Shown piece after piece: positions 33,730 through 43,617 of a stretch of 64,000 nt of DNA (positions are counted from its first letter, which is position 1; the number at the start of each line of letters is the position of its first letter). The DNA is taken from positions 1,984,001 through 2,048,000 of the forward strand of contig NZ_AP027742.1 in NCBI RefSeq assembly GCF_030296775.1, read 5' to 3'. The position numbers and the translations under genes are program-made. The notes below the pieces were generated by a model that searched no databases, was not told where the DNA came from, and saw nothing but the letters and a program-made list of their open reading frames with translations. This DNA comes from Claveliimonas bilis (GTDB lineage Bacteria > Bacillota > Clostridia > Lachnospirales > Lachnospiraceae).

Positions 33730-34629
33730 ATGAATCTATACCATTTACGCTATTTTGTAACACTGGCCCATCTGGAGCATTATACAAAAGCCGCTGAACT
33801 CCTCTCCATTACACAGCCAAGCCTAAGCCATGCCATCTCTTCTCTGGAAAAGGAACTGGGGGTCCGTCTCTTTGAAAAGGAAGGCAGAAATGTCGTTCTT
33901 ACCAAATGCGGGCGTGCTTTTCTGGAAGATGTGGAGCAGTCCCTGGCGCTTTTGGACTCCAGCGTCAACAAACTGCAGCTGACCGGCAGCGGGGAAGGTC
34001 AGATCGATGTGGCGGTGCTGAGGGTATTAAGCACAGACCTCGTTCCCCGGCTCGTACGCGGATATCTGGATCAGCATCCCGGTCGGAATATTGATTTCCG
34101 TTTTCACAATTCCACCGGGCTTACCCCGGACATGATCGAAGGTCTGAAGACCCGGAAATATGATATTGCCTTTTGTTCCAAAATGGGAAATGAACCTTCC
34201 ATCGAGTTTATCCCGGTGGCAAAGCAGGATCTGGTACTGATCGTGCCGAACCAGCATCCTCTAAGTACCAGAAATGAAATTGATCTTGCAGACACACTGC
34301 CTTATCCTCATGTTGGGTTTTCAAAAAGAAGCGGCATAAGGCCTACCATTGATAAACTTTTCCTTGAATGCGGCGGAATGCCGCAGATGGCATATGAAGT
34401 GGAAGAAGATCAGGCCGTGGCCGGACTGGTTGCCGCCGGATTTGGTATTGCAGTTGTGCCGCACATGCCTATTCTGGCTTATATGCCTGTACAGATCATC
34501 CGGATTGCCCGCCCTACCTGGGAGCGTATTTTCTATATGTGCACACTGAAGGATGTGTATCAGGCGCCGGTCATCAATGAGTTTAAAAGGTATGTACGAC
34601 AAAAGGCCAAAATATTGCTAAAAACTTAA
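33730..34629 (+). CDS. LysR-family transcriptional regulator (QuiR-like)
   Basis: A 299-residue LysR protein. The N-terminal helix-turn-helix is LEHYTKAAELLSITQPSLSH followed by LEKELGVRLFEKEGR; an effector-binding domain runs from about residue 90. It is divergent from the four-gene operon with a shared 188-bp control region. By family habit it would activate that operon on binding a pathway compound. The Listeria QuiR regulator, which responds to shikimate, has the same neighbourhood. GGAGGG lies just before ATG 33730. Confidence 0.88.
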   Translation: MNLYHLRYFVTLAHLEHYTKAAELLSITQPSLSHAISSLEKELGVRLFEKEGRNVVLTKCGRAFLEDVEQSLALLDSSVNKLQLTGSGEGQIDVAVLRVLSTDLVPRLVRGYLDQHPGRNIDFRFHNSTGLTPDMIEGLKTRKYDIAFCSKMGNEPSIEFIPVAKQDLVLIVPNQHPLSTRNEIDLADTLPYPHVGFSKRSGIRPTIDKLFLECGGMPQMAYEVEEDQAVAGLVAAGFGIAVVPHMPILAYMPVQIIRIARPTWERIFYMCTLKDVYQAPVINEFKRYVRQKAKILLKT

Positions 34630-34631
34630 CA

Positions 34632-34670
34632 GGGGACGTAACAAAGTTTAAAAGTGTTACGTGTCAAATT
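34632..34670. repeat. REP-like palindrome, family B copy 1
   Basis: GGGACGTAAC and GTTACGT form a stem around AAAGTTTAAAAGT. Across about 38 bases it differs at roughly four positions from the inverted copy at 48111-48155. It follows the LysR stop codon by two bases. Confidence 0.7.
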
Positions 34671-34680
34671 AACATTCCAT

Positions 34681-34720
34681 AGAAAAATCAGCGTATCGCT
34701 ACGTGATACGCTGATTTTTC
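34681..34720. terminator. Terminator between lysR and convergent gpsA
   Basis: GAAAAATCAGCGTATC and GATACGCTGATTTTTC form a 16-bp perfect stem with a 7-base loop and T-runs in both directions. Confidence 0.92.
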
Positions 34721-34791
34721 TTACTTTTTATGCATGTTTCTGTACACTTTTTTCTTTCTTCGTTAAACTTTTTGCATTCGTGATGTCAACA

Positions 34792-35802
34792 TCAATCCCA
34801 GGATTTTGCAGTATGCTCTGCTTTTCCTTTCCGCATCATCAGGTCATATACTGCCTCTTTTGCATTTTTCCCTTCAAAGAGGATCGCATTGACCTGCTCA
34901 ATAATGGGCATGTCCACTTCGTATTTTTTGCCGAGAGCTACAGCTGCTTTGGTAGAATACACTCCTTCTACCACCATTTTCACCTCGTCCATTGCTTCCT
35001 GCATAGTCTTGCCCTGTCCGATCAGATAACCGGCTTTACGATTACGGCTGTGAACACTGGCGCATGTTACAATAAGATCACCGATTCCGGTCAGTCCCAT
35101 AAAACTTTCTTTTGTGCCGCCCATCTTCACGCCCAGCTTTGCAATTTCATGGATTCCTCTTGTAATAAGAGCTGCCTTTGTATTATCTCCATAACCAAGG
35201 CCGTCAGCCATGCCTGCCGCCAGCGCAATGACATTTTTCAGGGATCCTCCAAGCTCAATTCCCAGGATATCCGGGCTTGTATACACACGGAAGACCTCAT
35301 TCATAAACATCTTCTGCAGGTATTCCGCGGTAGCCTTTGTCTTGGCGCCAACCACAACACTTGTAGGAAGCTGTCTTCCCACTTCCTCTGCATGACTTGG
35401 ACCGGACAGCACTGCCACATCCGCCTGCGGGATCTCCTCCTCAATCTGGTCGGACAGTGTCATAAGGGTGGCCTCTTCAATTCCCTTTGCCACATTAACG
35501 AGTATCTGCCCATCTGCCACATAAGGAGCCATTGTTCTTGCAGTGCTTCTCGTAAATGGAGAGGGAACTGCCAGAACCACAAAATCTTTTCCGACTACAG
35601 TTTCTTCTACATTTGTGGTAAACTTCATATCCTCCGGAAGCCTTACGCCCGGAAGCTTGCTTTTGTGCTCCCGCTCTTTTGAAAGCATTTCCACCTCGTC
35701 TGCATTGATGGACCACACAGTCACATCATGCCCGTTTTTGTGAAGGAGAAGTGAGAGAGCTGTTCCCCAGCTTCCCGCTCCCATAATCCCTACTTTTGCC
35801 AT
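34792..35802 (-). CDS. gpsA: NAD(P)H-dependent glycerol-3-phosphate dehydrogenase
   Basis: Makes sn-glycerol 3-phosphate from dihydroxyacetone phosphate for phospholipid synthesis. The dinucleotide motif GAGSWGTALS begins at residue 7, and the catalytic Lys region ELGGSLKNVIALAAGM and GLTGIGDLIVTC are intact. The start is ATG 35802 (MAKVGIMGAG) with AGGAGG close upstream; an in-frame ATG at 35859 would overlap plsY and is rejected. Product is 336 residues. It lies 46 bp after plsY, which consumes its product. Confidence 0.96.
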   Translation of the reverse strand: MAKVGIMGAGSWGTALSLLLHKNGHDVTVWSINADEVEMLSKEREHKSKLPGVRLPEDMKFTTNVEETVVGKDFVVLAVPSPFTRSTARTMAPYVADGQILVNVAKGIEEATLMTLSDQIEEEIPQADVAVLSGPSHAEEVGRQLPTSVVVGAKTKATAEYLQKMFMNEVFRVYTSPDILGIELGGSLKNVIALAAGMADGLGYGDNTKAALITRGIHEIAKLGVKMGGTKESFMGLTGIGDLIVTCASVHSRNRKAGYLIGQGKTMQEAMDEVKMVVEGVYSTKAAVALGKKYEVDMPIIEQVNAILFEGKNAKEAVYDLMMRKGKAEHTAKSWD

Positions 35803-35848
35803 ATTATTCCTCCTCTCTATGCATATCCGCAAATTATCCTGCGGAAAT

Positions 35849-36490
35849 TTACCTTCCACCGAAGCTTAATTTATTCTCAGTACCTTCTCTGAGCCTTTGT
35901 ATGTTGGATCTGTGTTTAAAAAATGCTGAAATCACAACCAGTGCGGCAAGAATGTAGATCTCATACAGATAACTGCCTTGCACACCGAATCCCCCCATCT
36001 GTCCATATACAACAACACAGAGGAAATATATGATCACCACTGCCAGAGACCCTACAGATACATATTTTGTCCCTGCGACCATGCCCACAAACACCGCAAG
36101 ACAGATCAGCATGATCCAGATATTCCAGCTGGTAATAATGATCCCTGCAGTAACGGCAATTCCCTTTCCTCCCTTAAACTTCATATAAAAAGGATAGTTA
36201 TGCCCAAGCACTGCTCCGATCCCTGCGTACATGGACAGCACAGGGAGAATATCACCGTGGCTTCCGCCGTAGATCAGCCGTACCACCAGCACCGCAAATA
36301 CGCACTTAAGGCAGTCGCCCAGCAGGGTAATAAGCCCCGCCTTTTTTCCCATTGTCCTTAATGCATTGGTGGTCCCGGCATTCCCGCTTCCTTTTGTGCG
36401 GATATCAATATGTTTTGTTTTTCCGTACAAATATCCGGTCTGGAACAATCCAAACACATATCCGATCAACAAACAAATGATTCGTTCCAT
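35849..36490 (-). CDS. plsY: Glycerol-3-phosphate acyltransferase PlsY
   Basis: Membrane enzyme transferring acyl groups from acyl-phosphate to glycerol 3-phosphate. Five to six hydrophobic segments are visible, with the conserved loops GSGNAGTTNALRTMGKK, LGHNYPFYMKFKGGKGIA and the C-terminal HRSNIQRLREGTENK. Length is 213 residues. It follows der by three bases and precedes gpsA, joining G3P synthesis and use. Confidence 0.95.
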   Translation of the reverse strand: MERIICLLIGYVFGLFQTGYLYGKTKHIDIRTKGSGNAGTTNALRTMGKKAGLITLLGDCLKCVFAVLVVRLIYGGSHGDILPVLSMYAGIGAVLGHNYPFYMKFKGGKGIAVTAGIIITSWNIWIMLICLAVFVGMVAGTKYVSVGSLAVVIIYFLCVVVYGQMGGFGVQGSYLYEIYILAALVVISAFFKHRSNIQRLREGTENKLSFGGR

Positions 36491-36493
36491 TTC

Positions 36494-37822
36494 CTACTGC
36501 TCCTTTTCCTTTCGCTGACGAATGAAAAATCTTAAAGAAGTTCCTTTAAACCCAAAGGCCTCCCGTATTTTATTTTCCAAATATCGTGTATATGAAAAAT
36601 GCATCAGCTCTTTATCATTCACAAAAATTACGAAAGTCGGCGGCTTCACCGATACCTGGGTAATATAGTAAAGCTTCAGCCGTTTTCCCTTGTCTGACGG
36701 CGGCTGCTGCATAGCAACTGCCTCCATCATGATCTCATTGAGCACTCCTGTAGCCACGCGGAGTGTCTGGTTCTGAATGACCATATCAATCTTTTCAAAC
36801 AGTTTCGGCAGCCTCTGCCCGGTCAGTGCAGATACATACATAATCTCCGCATAGGGCATAAAGGAAAGAATCTGACGCACACGGCTTTCATATTCTCTCA
36901 TCGTCTTGTCGTTCTTTTCAATGGCATCCCACTTGTTGACCACAATGATGATCCCTTTTCCTCTTTCGTGAGCAATTCCCGCGATTTTGGCATCCTGCTC
37001 CGTCACACCCTCTGCAGCGTCAATGACAACAAGAACCACATCTGCTCTCTCCACAGCAGTTACCGTACGGATGATACTGTAACGCTCCAGTTCTTCTTTA
37101 ATCTTGTTCTTTCTCCGGAGCCCTGCAGTATCAATAAACACATATTCTTTGCCGTCGTGAACCACCTCTGTATCAATGGCATCCCTGGTAGTTCCCGCTA
37201 TATCAGACACGATCACTCTCTGCTCGCCCAGCAGGCGGTTGATGATCGAGGATTTCCCTACATTGGGCTTCCCTACAATGGCTACTCTCGGACGCTCGTC
37301 CTCCTCTTCCTCTGCAGAATGTTCCGGAAAATGAGCGATCACCGCATCCAGCATATCTCCAAGTCCCAGCTTGGAGGAAGCGGATATAGGCATGGGATCT
37401 CCGATTCCAAGATTATAAAATTCATAGACATCTACTGCAAATTTATCAAAATTATCTACTTTATTTACCACTAACACAACTGGCTTCCCGGAACGCCGGA
37501 GCATGTCTGCAACCTTTGCATCCGCGTCGATCAGCCCCTGTCGTACATCGGTCAGGAAAATGATAACGTCTGCCGTATCAATGGCAATCTGCGCCTGCTC
37601 CCTCATCTGCGAAAGGATAATATCTTTACTCTCCGGTTCAATTCCACCGGTATCGATCAGTGTAAATTCTCTGTCAAGCCAGGACACTTCTGCATAAATA
37701 CGATCCCGCGTTACACCTGGCGTATCTTTTACAATGGAGATCATCTCTCCTGCAAGTACATTAAAAAGGGTGGATTTTCCAACGTTTGGCCTTCCTACAA
37801 TGGCCACCACCGGTTTACTCAT
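36494..37822 (-). CDS. der: Ribosome-assembly GTPase Der (EngA)
   Basis: Double GTPase needed for 50S subunit maturation. Two full G domains are present: first GRPNVGKST near residue 8 with DTGG and NKVD, second GKPNVGKSS near residue 185 with DTAG and NKWD. A C-terminal KH-like domain follows. The length of 442 residues is standard. It is 10 bp after the DUF512 gene and 3 bp before plsY. Confidence 0.97.
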   Translation of the reverse strand: MSKPVVAIVGRPNVGKSTLFNVLAGEMISIVKDTPGVTRDRIYAEVSWLDREFTLIDTGGIEPESKDIILSQMREQAQIAIDTADVIIFLTDVRQGLIDADAKVADMLRRSGKPVVLVVNKVDNFDKFAVDVYEFYNLGIGDPMPISASSKLGLGDMLDAVIAHFPEHSAEEEEDERPRVAIVGKPNVGKSSIINRLLGEQRVIVSDIAGTTRDAIDTEVVHDGKEYVFIDTAGLRRKNKIKEELERYSIIRTVTAVERADVVLVVIDAAEGVTEQDAKIAGIAHERGKGIIIVVNKWDAIEKNDKTMREYESRVRQILSFMPYAEIMYVSALTGQRLPKLFEKIDMVIQNQTLRVATGVLNEIMMEAVAMQQPPSDKGKRLKLYYITQVSVKPPTFVIFVNDKELMHFSYTRYLENKIREAFGFKGTSLRFFIRQRKEKEQ

Positions 37823-37832
37823 GGTCTTCCTC

Positions 37833-39146
37833 CTATCTTTCTTTCAAAACGGCCTCAATAAAATTCTGCCCGCTTGATTTTACAATATCTATGTCAGATT
37901 GTAAAGCTTCTTTCAAATCCTCCAAAGTCATGTCATCCAAAAATACCTCTTCTCCGCTCCGAAACATACTGCATGGAAGAAGAAGAACATTTCCCAGCTC
38001 TTTTCCCTTAAGCTGTGCTGCAAGATCCGTCCCTGTGATCAAGCCGGCCACGGTAATCTTCTCCCCGAAAAAGTCGTTTCTGATCTCATAGACATGGATC
38101 TTTGTCCCGGAATACTTCCCTTCGATCCGATCCGCCATAGCTCTGATAAAGGGAAATGCAAGCTTTCCGGTGGCAATAGACACTTCTCTTGGCTTCTCAT
38201 CGCCCGGAAACTCCGCAAACGCCTCCTGAAATTCATTTTCAAGAAGCCTTAACATGCCCACTCCGTTTTCCAGCTGCAGGTATCCGTCGTATCTTTCCTC
38301 TTCCGGAAGTTCCTGCCCTGCCAGCAGATACCATTCATCTCCTGCATGGATAAAGTGGATCCCCCACTTCTCATATAACTTTTTCTGCCAGCGGTGTATC
38401 ACTTCCAGTACCTTGATGGCGTCCTCTTTGCCAAAAGGCTCCAATGGATACAGCCCGTCCCGGAATTTTGTAAGTCCCACCGGAACAACTGACACGCTCT
38501 GAAGATAGGGAAGATATTCTGACAGATCACGGATACTTCTCTCCAGCTCTTCTCCGTCGTTGACGCCCTTACACAGAACAATCTGTCCGTTCATACAGAT
38601 CTGACCTGCATACAGACGCTTTACCTTCTCAAGGGCCTCTCCCGCGAAACGGTTGTGCAGCATTTCGCAGCGAAGAACCGGATTTGTCGTATGAAAGGAA
38701 ATATTAATCGGTTCCAAATGGTACCGGATGATCCGGTCAATGTCATGATCGCTCATATTGGTAAGCGTAATATAATTTCCCTGCAGGAAAGAAAGGCGCG
38801 AGTCGTCATCCTTGAAATAGAGAGTATCTCTCATGCCTTCCGGCATTTGATCAATAAAACAGAAAATGCACTTGTTGCGACAGGAACGATACTCATCCAT
38901 CAGACCTTTTCCAAAATCAATCCCCAAATCCTCTTCATATTCTTTTTCTATTTCAAGTTCCCACTCTTCGCCATTTCTTTTTTCGATCAGAAGCGTCAGC
39001 TCCTCATCGTTAACAAAAAAATGGTAATCAAATACGTCTTCAATTTCCTGACTATTGATAGACAGTAGAAAATCTCCCGGTTCGACACCAAGCTCTTCTG
39101 CAATACTGCCCGGCTTTACGTCTTTTATTTCATGCTTATGGCTCAT
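37833..39146 (-). CDS. DUF512 radical-SAM family protein with N-terminal PDZ domain
   Basis: A 437-residue protein of unknown function common next to der in clostridia. Residues 1-65 form a PDZ-like domain ([20 protein letters not shown]). A radical-SAM cluster CRNKCIFCF then gives the CxxxCxxC spacing, followed by a barrel and the C-terminal DUF512 region ([32 protein letters not shown]). A role in ribosome or cofactor maturation is plausible from context with der but unproven. It heads the operon DUF512-der-plsY-gpsA and is divergent from prs. Confidence 0.88.
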   Translation of the reverse strand: MSHKHEIKDVKPGSIAEELGVEPGDFLLSINSQEIEDVFDYHFFVNDEELTLLIEKRNGEEWELEIEKEYEEDLGIDFGKGLMDEYRSCRNKCIFCFIDQMPEGMRDTLYFKDDDSRLSFLQGNYITLTNMSDHDIDRIIRYHLEPINISFHTTNPVLRCEMLHNRFAGEALEKVKRLYAGQICMNGQIVLCKGVNDGEELERSIRDLSEYLPYLQSVSVVPVGLTKFRDGLYPLEPFGKEDAIKVLEVIHRWQKKLYEKWGIHFIHAGDEWYLLAGQELPEEERYDGYLQLENGVGMLRLLENEFQEAFAEFPGDEKPREVSIATGKLAFPFIRAMADRIEGKYSGTKIHVYEIRNDFFGEKITVAGLITGTDLAAQLKGKELGNVLLLPCSMFRSGEEVFLDDMTLEDLKEALQSDIDIVKSSGQNFIEAVLKER

Positions 39147-39208
39147 AGAATAAACTCCTATTATTAAATTATCAGCGAAATAAGTATAACATATTCTTCC
39201 CGATTTAG

Positions 39209-39238
39209 TTGACCTTTTTATAGGAAAAATGATATAAA
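39209..39238 (+). promoter_or_regulatory. Sigma-A promoter of prs
   Basis: TTGACC (39209-39214) and TATAAA (39233-39238) with an 18-bp spacer on the plus strand, 40 bp before the prs start. Confidence 0.6.
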
Positions 39239-39278
39239 TAATAAAGAAAAGAAAAAATATAATACACAGGAGGCACTT

Positions 39279-40469
39279 ATGCCAAATTTAGAACTCTTGG
39301 AACAGGCTCTGCCTGTCGCCCCTTTAAAGATTGCCGCTCTGGAAAGCTGCAGAGAAATGGGGCAAAAAGTAAATGATTACATCGTACAGTTTCGTCGGGA
39401 AACACTGAAGGAAGACTTAAATTCTCCTTTGTTTTCCAACTATCAGACGGACAACTATCTTATAGAATGTCATTGCCCCCGCTTCGGAAGCGGAGAGGCA
39501 AAGGGGCTTCTCAAGGAATCTGTCCGCGGAAAAGATCTCTTCATTATGGTCGATGTCTGCAATTACAGCCTGACCTACAGTGTAAATGGACATCTCAACC
39601 ACATGTCCCCGGACGATCATTACCAGGATTTGAAGCGTATTATCTCTGCGGCCAATGGAAAAGCACACCGCATCAATGTCATGATGCCTTTCCTCTATGA
39701 GAGCCGGCAGCATAAACGTACAAAACGTGAGTCCCTGGACTGCGCACTTGCCCTGGAAGAACTGGTAGATATGGGCGTTTCCAATATCCTCACCTTTGAC
39801 GCCCACGATCCGCGGGTGCAAAATGCGATCCCTCTTCTGGGATTTGACAACTTCAATCCTCCATATCAGTTCATGAAGGCACTGCTTCGTGCCGAACCGG
39901 ATCTGCAGGTAGACAAAGAACATCTGATGATCGTAAGCCCCGATGAAGGAGCAATGCACCGGGCAGTCTATTTCTCCAATGTCCTTGGAGTAGATATGGG
40001 AATGTTCTACAAACGCCGTGATTACTCTACTATTGTAAATGGAAAGAATCCAATCGTAGCCCATGAATTTCTCGGATCTGATGTAAAAGGCAAAAATCTG
40101 ATCATTGTGGATGATATGATCTCTTCCGGAGAAAGTATGCTGGATGTGGCAAAACAGCTGAAAGACCGCGGAGCCGGACGAGTATTTGTCTGCACTACCT
40201 TTGGTCTTTTCACAAATGGCCTGTCTGCCTTTGATGAATACTATGAAAAAGGCTATATCGACCGCGTGATCACTACAAACCTGACGTATCTGCCGCCTGC
40301 GGCTCTGGACAAGCCATATTTTGTAACAGCCGATATGAGCAAATTTATTGCTCTTATCATTGAATCCCTGAATCATGATATTTCCATTGGCTCTGTTCTG
40401 GATCCCACACAGAAAATCCATGTTCTTCTTGAAAAGCATCGGGCTGCTCTTGCCGCTGGAATAAAATAA
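39279..40469 (+). CDS. prs: Ribose-phosphate pyrophosphokinase (PRPP synthetase)
   Basis: Makes PRPP from ribose 5-phosphate and ATP for nucleotide, His and Trp synthesis. The PRPP-binding loop is NLIIVDDMISSGESM near residue 270 and the catalytic region FLYESRQHKRTKRESL near 143. At 396 residues it is the longer clostridial form with N-terminal and internal extensions relative to the 315-residue enzyme. It stands alone on the plus strand with an AGGAGG site and ends at a strong terminator. Confidence 0.92.
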   Translation: MPNLELLEQALPVAPLKIAALESCREMGQKVNDYIVQFRRETLKEDLNSPLFSNYQTDNYLIECHCPRFGSGEAKGLLKESVRGKDLFIMVDVCNYSLTYSVNGHLNHMSPDDHYQDLKRIISAANGKAHRINVMMPFLYESRQHKRTKRESLDCALALEELVDMGVSNILTFDAHDPRVQNAIPLLGFDNFNPPYQFMKALLRAEPDLQVDKEHLMIVSPDEGAMHRAVYFSNVLGVDMGMFYKRRDYSTIVNGKNPIVAHEFLGSDVKGKNLIIVDDMISSGESMLDVAKQLKDRGAGRVFVCTTFGLFTNGLSAFDEYYEKGYIDRVITTNLTYLPPAALDKPYFVTADMSKFIALIIESLNHDISIGSVLDPTQKIHVLLEKHRAALAAGIK

Positions 40470-40480
40470 CGATATGAAAT

Positions 40481-40532
40481 AAGAAAGACTTCCATGATCT
40501 GCTGTAAATCGTTGGAAGTCTTTCTTGTTTTT
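40481..40532. terminator. Terminator between convergent prs and deacetylase genes
   Basis: AAGAAAGACTTCCA and TGGAAGTCTTTCTT form a 14-bp perfect stem around an 18-base loop, followed by GTTTTTA on the plus strand. Confidence 0.88.
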
Positions 40533-40549
40533 ATCATATAAAATATGCT

Positions 40550-42019
40550 CTATTTATTGAAATCTGTATAGACGCCTCCGCTTTCCATATGTATCCCTCT
40601 TGCCTCTGCCATTTCCGATACAGTTACCAGCTGATAGCCTGCATCCACTAGTTTAGGGATCAAAGTAAGCGCTGCATCTACACTGGAACCATGTATATCA
40701 TGAAGGAGAACAATGTCACCGTCATCTGCAGTCTGAAGCACATTATTGACCACTGCATTCGCATCCTTCGTTTTCCAGTCCAGCGTGTCAATATTCCACA
40801 GGATCATAGGCATTCCCACATTTTTCTTTAGCGCATCATTGATCGCCCCATAAGGCGGACGCATCACTGTCGCTGTCTGCCCGCATGCCTTCTCGATCAG
40901 ATTATTCGTATCACCGATCTGTGCGCGCATATCTGCATCGCTTAATTTAGGCAGTTCCGGGTGATTATAGGAATGATTGCCCAGCTCGCAGCCTGCCTCT
41001 ACCATTTTGGAAATGACATCTTCATGGCCGGGAATATTGATGCCCTGCATAAAAAACGTGGCGTGGGCATTATATTTTTCCAAAGCAGCAATCAACTCTG
41101 CCGTCCGATCTCCCGGTCCATCATCAAATGTAAGAGCCATCATGGGCTGCTCAGGGTCAACCTTACTTTTTTTAGACTCCAGCGCCCCCTCTTCATCAAA
41201 GACACATACAGATGAGCCGATCCTTTGCTTTCCTGTTGCCATCTCACCTTCCTGGTTGAAATAGTAGGTCTTCTCATCCAGTTCCATCCACCCTAGTGCT
41301 GCTTTTCCATCTGAAAGAAGATAAGCTTTGCTCTCACCTTTCTTTTTCCACTGATCTTTCTGCATGATACCTTTTTCATCAAAGAAATAGTAACTTGCTC
41401 CGATCTGCTTCCATCCGCTGACTTTCCGGCCATCTTCTCCAAAATAGTAAGTTCTTTCCTTTACTGTAACAAAATCATTTTCCACATAAGTACCATCCCA
41501 GCGCCGGAACTTCTCTTTGTCCCATTCGCCTACTTTATTCAGAACAGTGAGATCTCCGTCCGTCAGCTTTATGGTTACCTTCCCTTTCCACTTCTTGGCA
41601 AGCTGCTGCTCTATCTCTTTGGAAAGCTGTAACTGGATCGGAAATTTTCCTTCCTTTGTCCCGTCTGCTTTGCAGGCAATCTCATAGCCTTTCCCCTGCT
41701 TCAGATCCTGCATCAGATCCCAGACTGTATATCCACTTTTTTTGTCCAGTTTCTTTTTATGCATCTTTTTTTCTTTCGCCTCACTGGACACTTTTGTCTG
41801 AAACGCCGGCATTTCTTCGCCCTGCTTTATTGAAACTGACTTCGCTTCTACTGTGATCAATATATTTCTACTCTTTAGAGCTGCTACCGTAGTCTGAAAA
41901 GCAATGATAAGCAGGATAAGCAAAATAAATGCCCCAATTACTCGTTTGACCGTCTTCTCCCGTTTTAACCTCTGTTTTCTGTCCCGCACAGAATGAGCGG
42001 ATTCTCTTTGCTTTATCAT
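40550..42019 (-). CDS. Polysaccharide deacetylase with cell-wall-binding repeats
   Basis: Secreted or membrane-anchored wall enzyme of 489 residues. It has a basic N-terminus, a transmembrane segment at about 27-46, and a middle region with four to five Trp/Tyr-rich choline-binding-like repeats (GWKQIGASYYFFDEKGIMQ, GWMELDEKTYYFNQEGEMA). A NodB domain runs from about 293, with TFDDGPG, the zinc-binding NHSYNHP, RPPYG and VLLHDIHG. It likely N-deacetylates peptidoglycan or another wall glycan, aiding lysozyme resistance. It has its own promoter (42115-42143) and no operon partner. Confidence 0.9.
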   Translation of the reverse strand: MIKQRESAHSVRDRKQRLKREKTVKRVIGAFILLILLIIAFQTTVAALKSRNILITVEAKSVSIKQGEEMPAFQTKVSSEAKEKKMHKKKLDKKSGYTVWDLMQDLKQGKGYEIACKADGTKEGKFPIQLQLSKEIEQQLAKKWKGKVTIKLTDGDLTVLNKVGEWDKEKFRRWDGTYVENDFVTVKERTYYFGEDGRKVSGWKQIGASYYFFDEKGIMQKDQWKKKGESKAYLLSDGKAALGWMELDEKTYYFNQEGEMATGKQRIGSSVCVFDEEGALESKKSKVDPEQPMMALTFDDGPGDRTAELIAALEKYNAHATFFMQGINIPGHEDVISKMVEAGCELGNHSYNHPELPKLSDADMRAQIGDTNNLIEKACGQTATVMRPPYGAINDALKKNVGMPMILWNIDTLDWKTKDANAVVNNVLQTADDGDIVLLHDIHGSSVDAALTLIPKLVDAGYQLVTVSEMAEARGIHMESGGVYTDFNK

Positions 42020-42065
42020 ATGTACCTCATTTCACCGGAGTTTTTCCGCTTCTGTCATCATTTTT

Positions 42066-42143
42066 CAGATATCTGTCTTATAATTATATTACTTTGATAT
42101 CTGATACCTTATTTAGAATAACATTGCCCTTCTTATGCTTCAA
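42066..42143 (-). promoter_or_regulatory. Promoter and inverted repeat upstream of the deacetylase gene
   Basis: TTGAAG (42138-42143) and TATTCT (42115-42120) are 17 bp apart on the minus strand. Downstream, CAGATATC (42066-42073) and GATATCTG (42096-42103) form a perfect 8-bp dyad in the leader, either an operator or an RNA hairpin. Nothing else is recognised between 42144 and 42222. Confidence 0.45.
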
Positions 42144-42222
42144 CAAAATATCAGGATTGTAATATTAATTATCTTTCATGTAACATTTGTTTAATATATA
42201 TTTCGACATATATCTTCCAAAA

Positions 42223-42408
42223 TCATCTTTTACCGTCTGAAAAAAGGCTTGCTTCTTCTATCCATCCCATAAGCTCTTTGTCAATCTGTGAAGGATCCGA
42301 AATCAGAACATGGTGCGTCCATCTGCCGGTCAAAAAACTGTAAAACAGTATCCTGCATAGTCTTTCCCCCTTCCGTATCTGCACAGGCAAAGAAAAGACC
42401 GGAGTCAT
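42223..42408 (-). pseudogene. Fragment resembling the C-terminus of a DUF5655-type protein
   Basis: A 61-codon open frame downstream of serA. Its last third, RWTHHVLISDPSQIDKELMG then WIEEASLFSDGKR, resembles, from memory, the C-terminal end of DUF5655-type proteins of about 110 residues. The N-terminal half does not, and no good ribosome site precedes ATG 42408 (only AGGG). I read it as a remnant after loss of the 5' part. It may instead be a chance frame. Confidence 0.35.
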
Positions 42409-42451
42409 CTTCAGCCCTGCTCACGCTGCTTTTGTCTCCGGCCCTTTCTCT

Positions 42452-43615
42452 TTAATTTACGATCCTTACTCTCAGCACCCCGTCAATCTGCCTTAAATCG
42501 TCCGCTACCCGTTCCGGGATTTCCGAATCAATATCGATCATCGTATATGCATATCCGCCCTTGCTTTTATTCGCCATATCGGCAATATTCATATTATCAT
42601 CTGCCAAAATTCTGGTAAACTGACCGATCATATTCGGCTTATTGTAATGGAGAAGAACAATTCTTTTATTCTCGCCCGGCATTCCCATATCACAGTCCGG
42701 GTAATTGACAGAATTGCGGATATTTCCATATTCCAGATAATCCATGATCTGACGGACTGCCATTTTAGCACAATTATCTTCAGATTCCTCAGTGGATGCT
42801 CCAAGATGTGGAATAACGATAGCACCTTTTACTCCGGCAATAACAGGAGTCGGGAAGTCTGTCACATAATGACGTACCTGACCGCTTTCCAGGGCATCGA
42901 TCATATCCTCCTCATTTACCAGGACATCTCTGGCAAAATTCAGGACAATTACTCCCTTCTTCATGAGTCCGAGTGCATTTTTATCGATCATGCCTTTTGT
43001 ACTGTCCATTGCCGGCACATGGATCGTAATATAATCACAGTTTTTATATAATTCATCTACGGTTTTTGCGTGGTGGATATTCCTGGAAAGTCTCCATGCA
43101 GAATCCACGGAAACATAAGGATCAAACCCGTACACATCCATTCCAAGATGAGTTGCCGCATTTGCCACGAGCACTCCAATTGCGCCAAGCCCTATCACGC
43201 CAAGCTTTTTCCCTTCCAGCTCACATCCTGCAAAGGCTTTTTTCGCTTTTTCTGCGTCTTTGGCAATATTACCGTCCTCTTCATTTTCCTGCACCCAGTT
43301 GATTCCTCCAATGATGTCTCTGGATGCCAGAAGCATTCCGGCAATCACCAGCTCTTTCACACCATTTGCATTTGCGCCGGGTGTATTAAATACAACAATC
43401 CCCCTCTCCGCACATTTGTCCAGAGGAATATTGTTTACTCCGGCGCCCGCCCTTGCAATCGCCTTCAACTCCGGACTAAACTCCATGTCATGCATGGCAG
43501 CGCTCCTTACAAGGATCGCATCTGCTTTCCCCGGGTCACTGACTGGTACATATTGTTCCGTCATACCTTCCATCCCAGCCTCAGAAATTTGGTTTAAGCA
43601 ATAATAATGATACAT
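42452..43615 (-). CDS. serA: D-3-phosphoglycerate dehydrogenase
   Basis: First enzyme of serine synthesis, oxidising 3-phosphoglycerate with NAD. The NAD motif is GLGAIGVLVANAA near residue 142, catalytic Arg/Glu/His regions follow (NFARD, ITIHVPAMD, IPHLGASTEE), and a C-terminal ACT domain at about 315-387 may bind serine. It is the 387-residue short form. It follows serC by two bases, so the pair is co-translated. Confidence 0.95.
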   Translation of the reverse strand: MYHYYCLNQISEAGMEGMTEQYVPVSDPGKADAILVRSAAMHDMEFSPELKAIARAGAGVNNIPLDKCAERGIVVFNTPGANANGVKELVIAGMLLASRDIIGGINWVQENEEDGNIAKDAEKAKKAFAGCELEGKKLGVIGLGAIGVLVANAATHLGMDVYGFDPYVSVDSAWRLSRNIHHAKTVDELYKNCDYITIHVPAMDSTKGMIDKNALGLMKKGVIVLNFARDVLVNEEDMIDALESGQVRHYVTDFPTPVIAGVKGAIVIPHLGASTEESEDNCAKMAVRQIMDYLEYGNIRNSVNYPDCDMGMPGENKRIVLLHYNKPNMIGQFTRILADDNMNIADMANKSKGGYAYTMIDIDSEIPERVADDLRQIDGVLRVRIVN

Positions 43616-43617
43616 GT

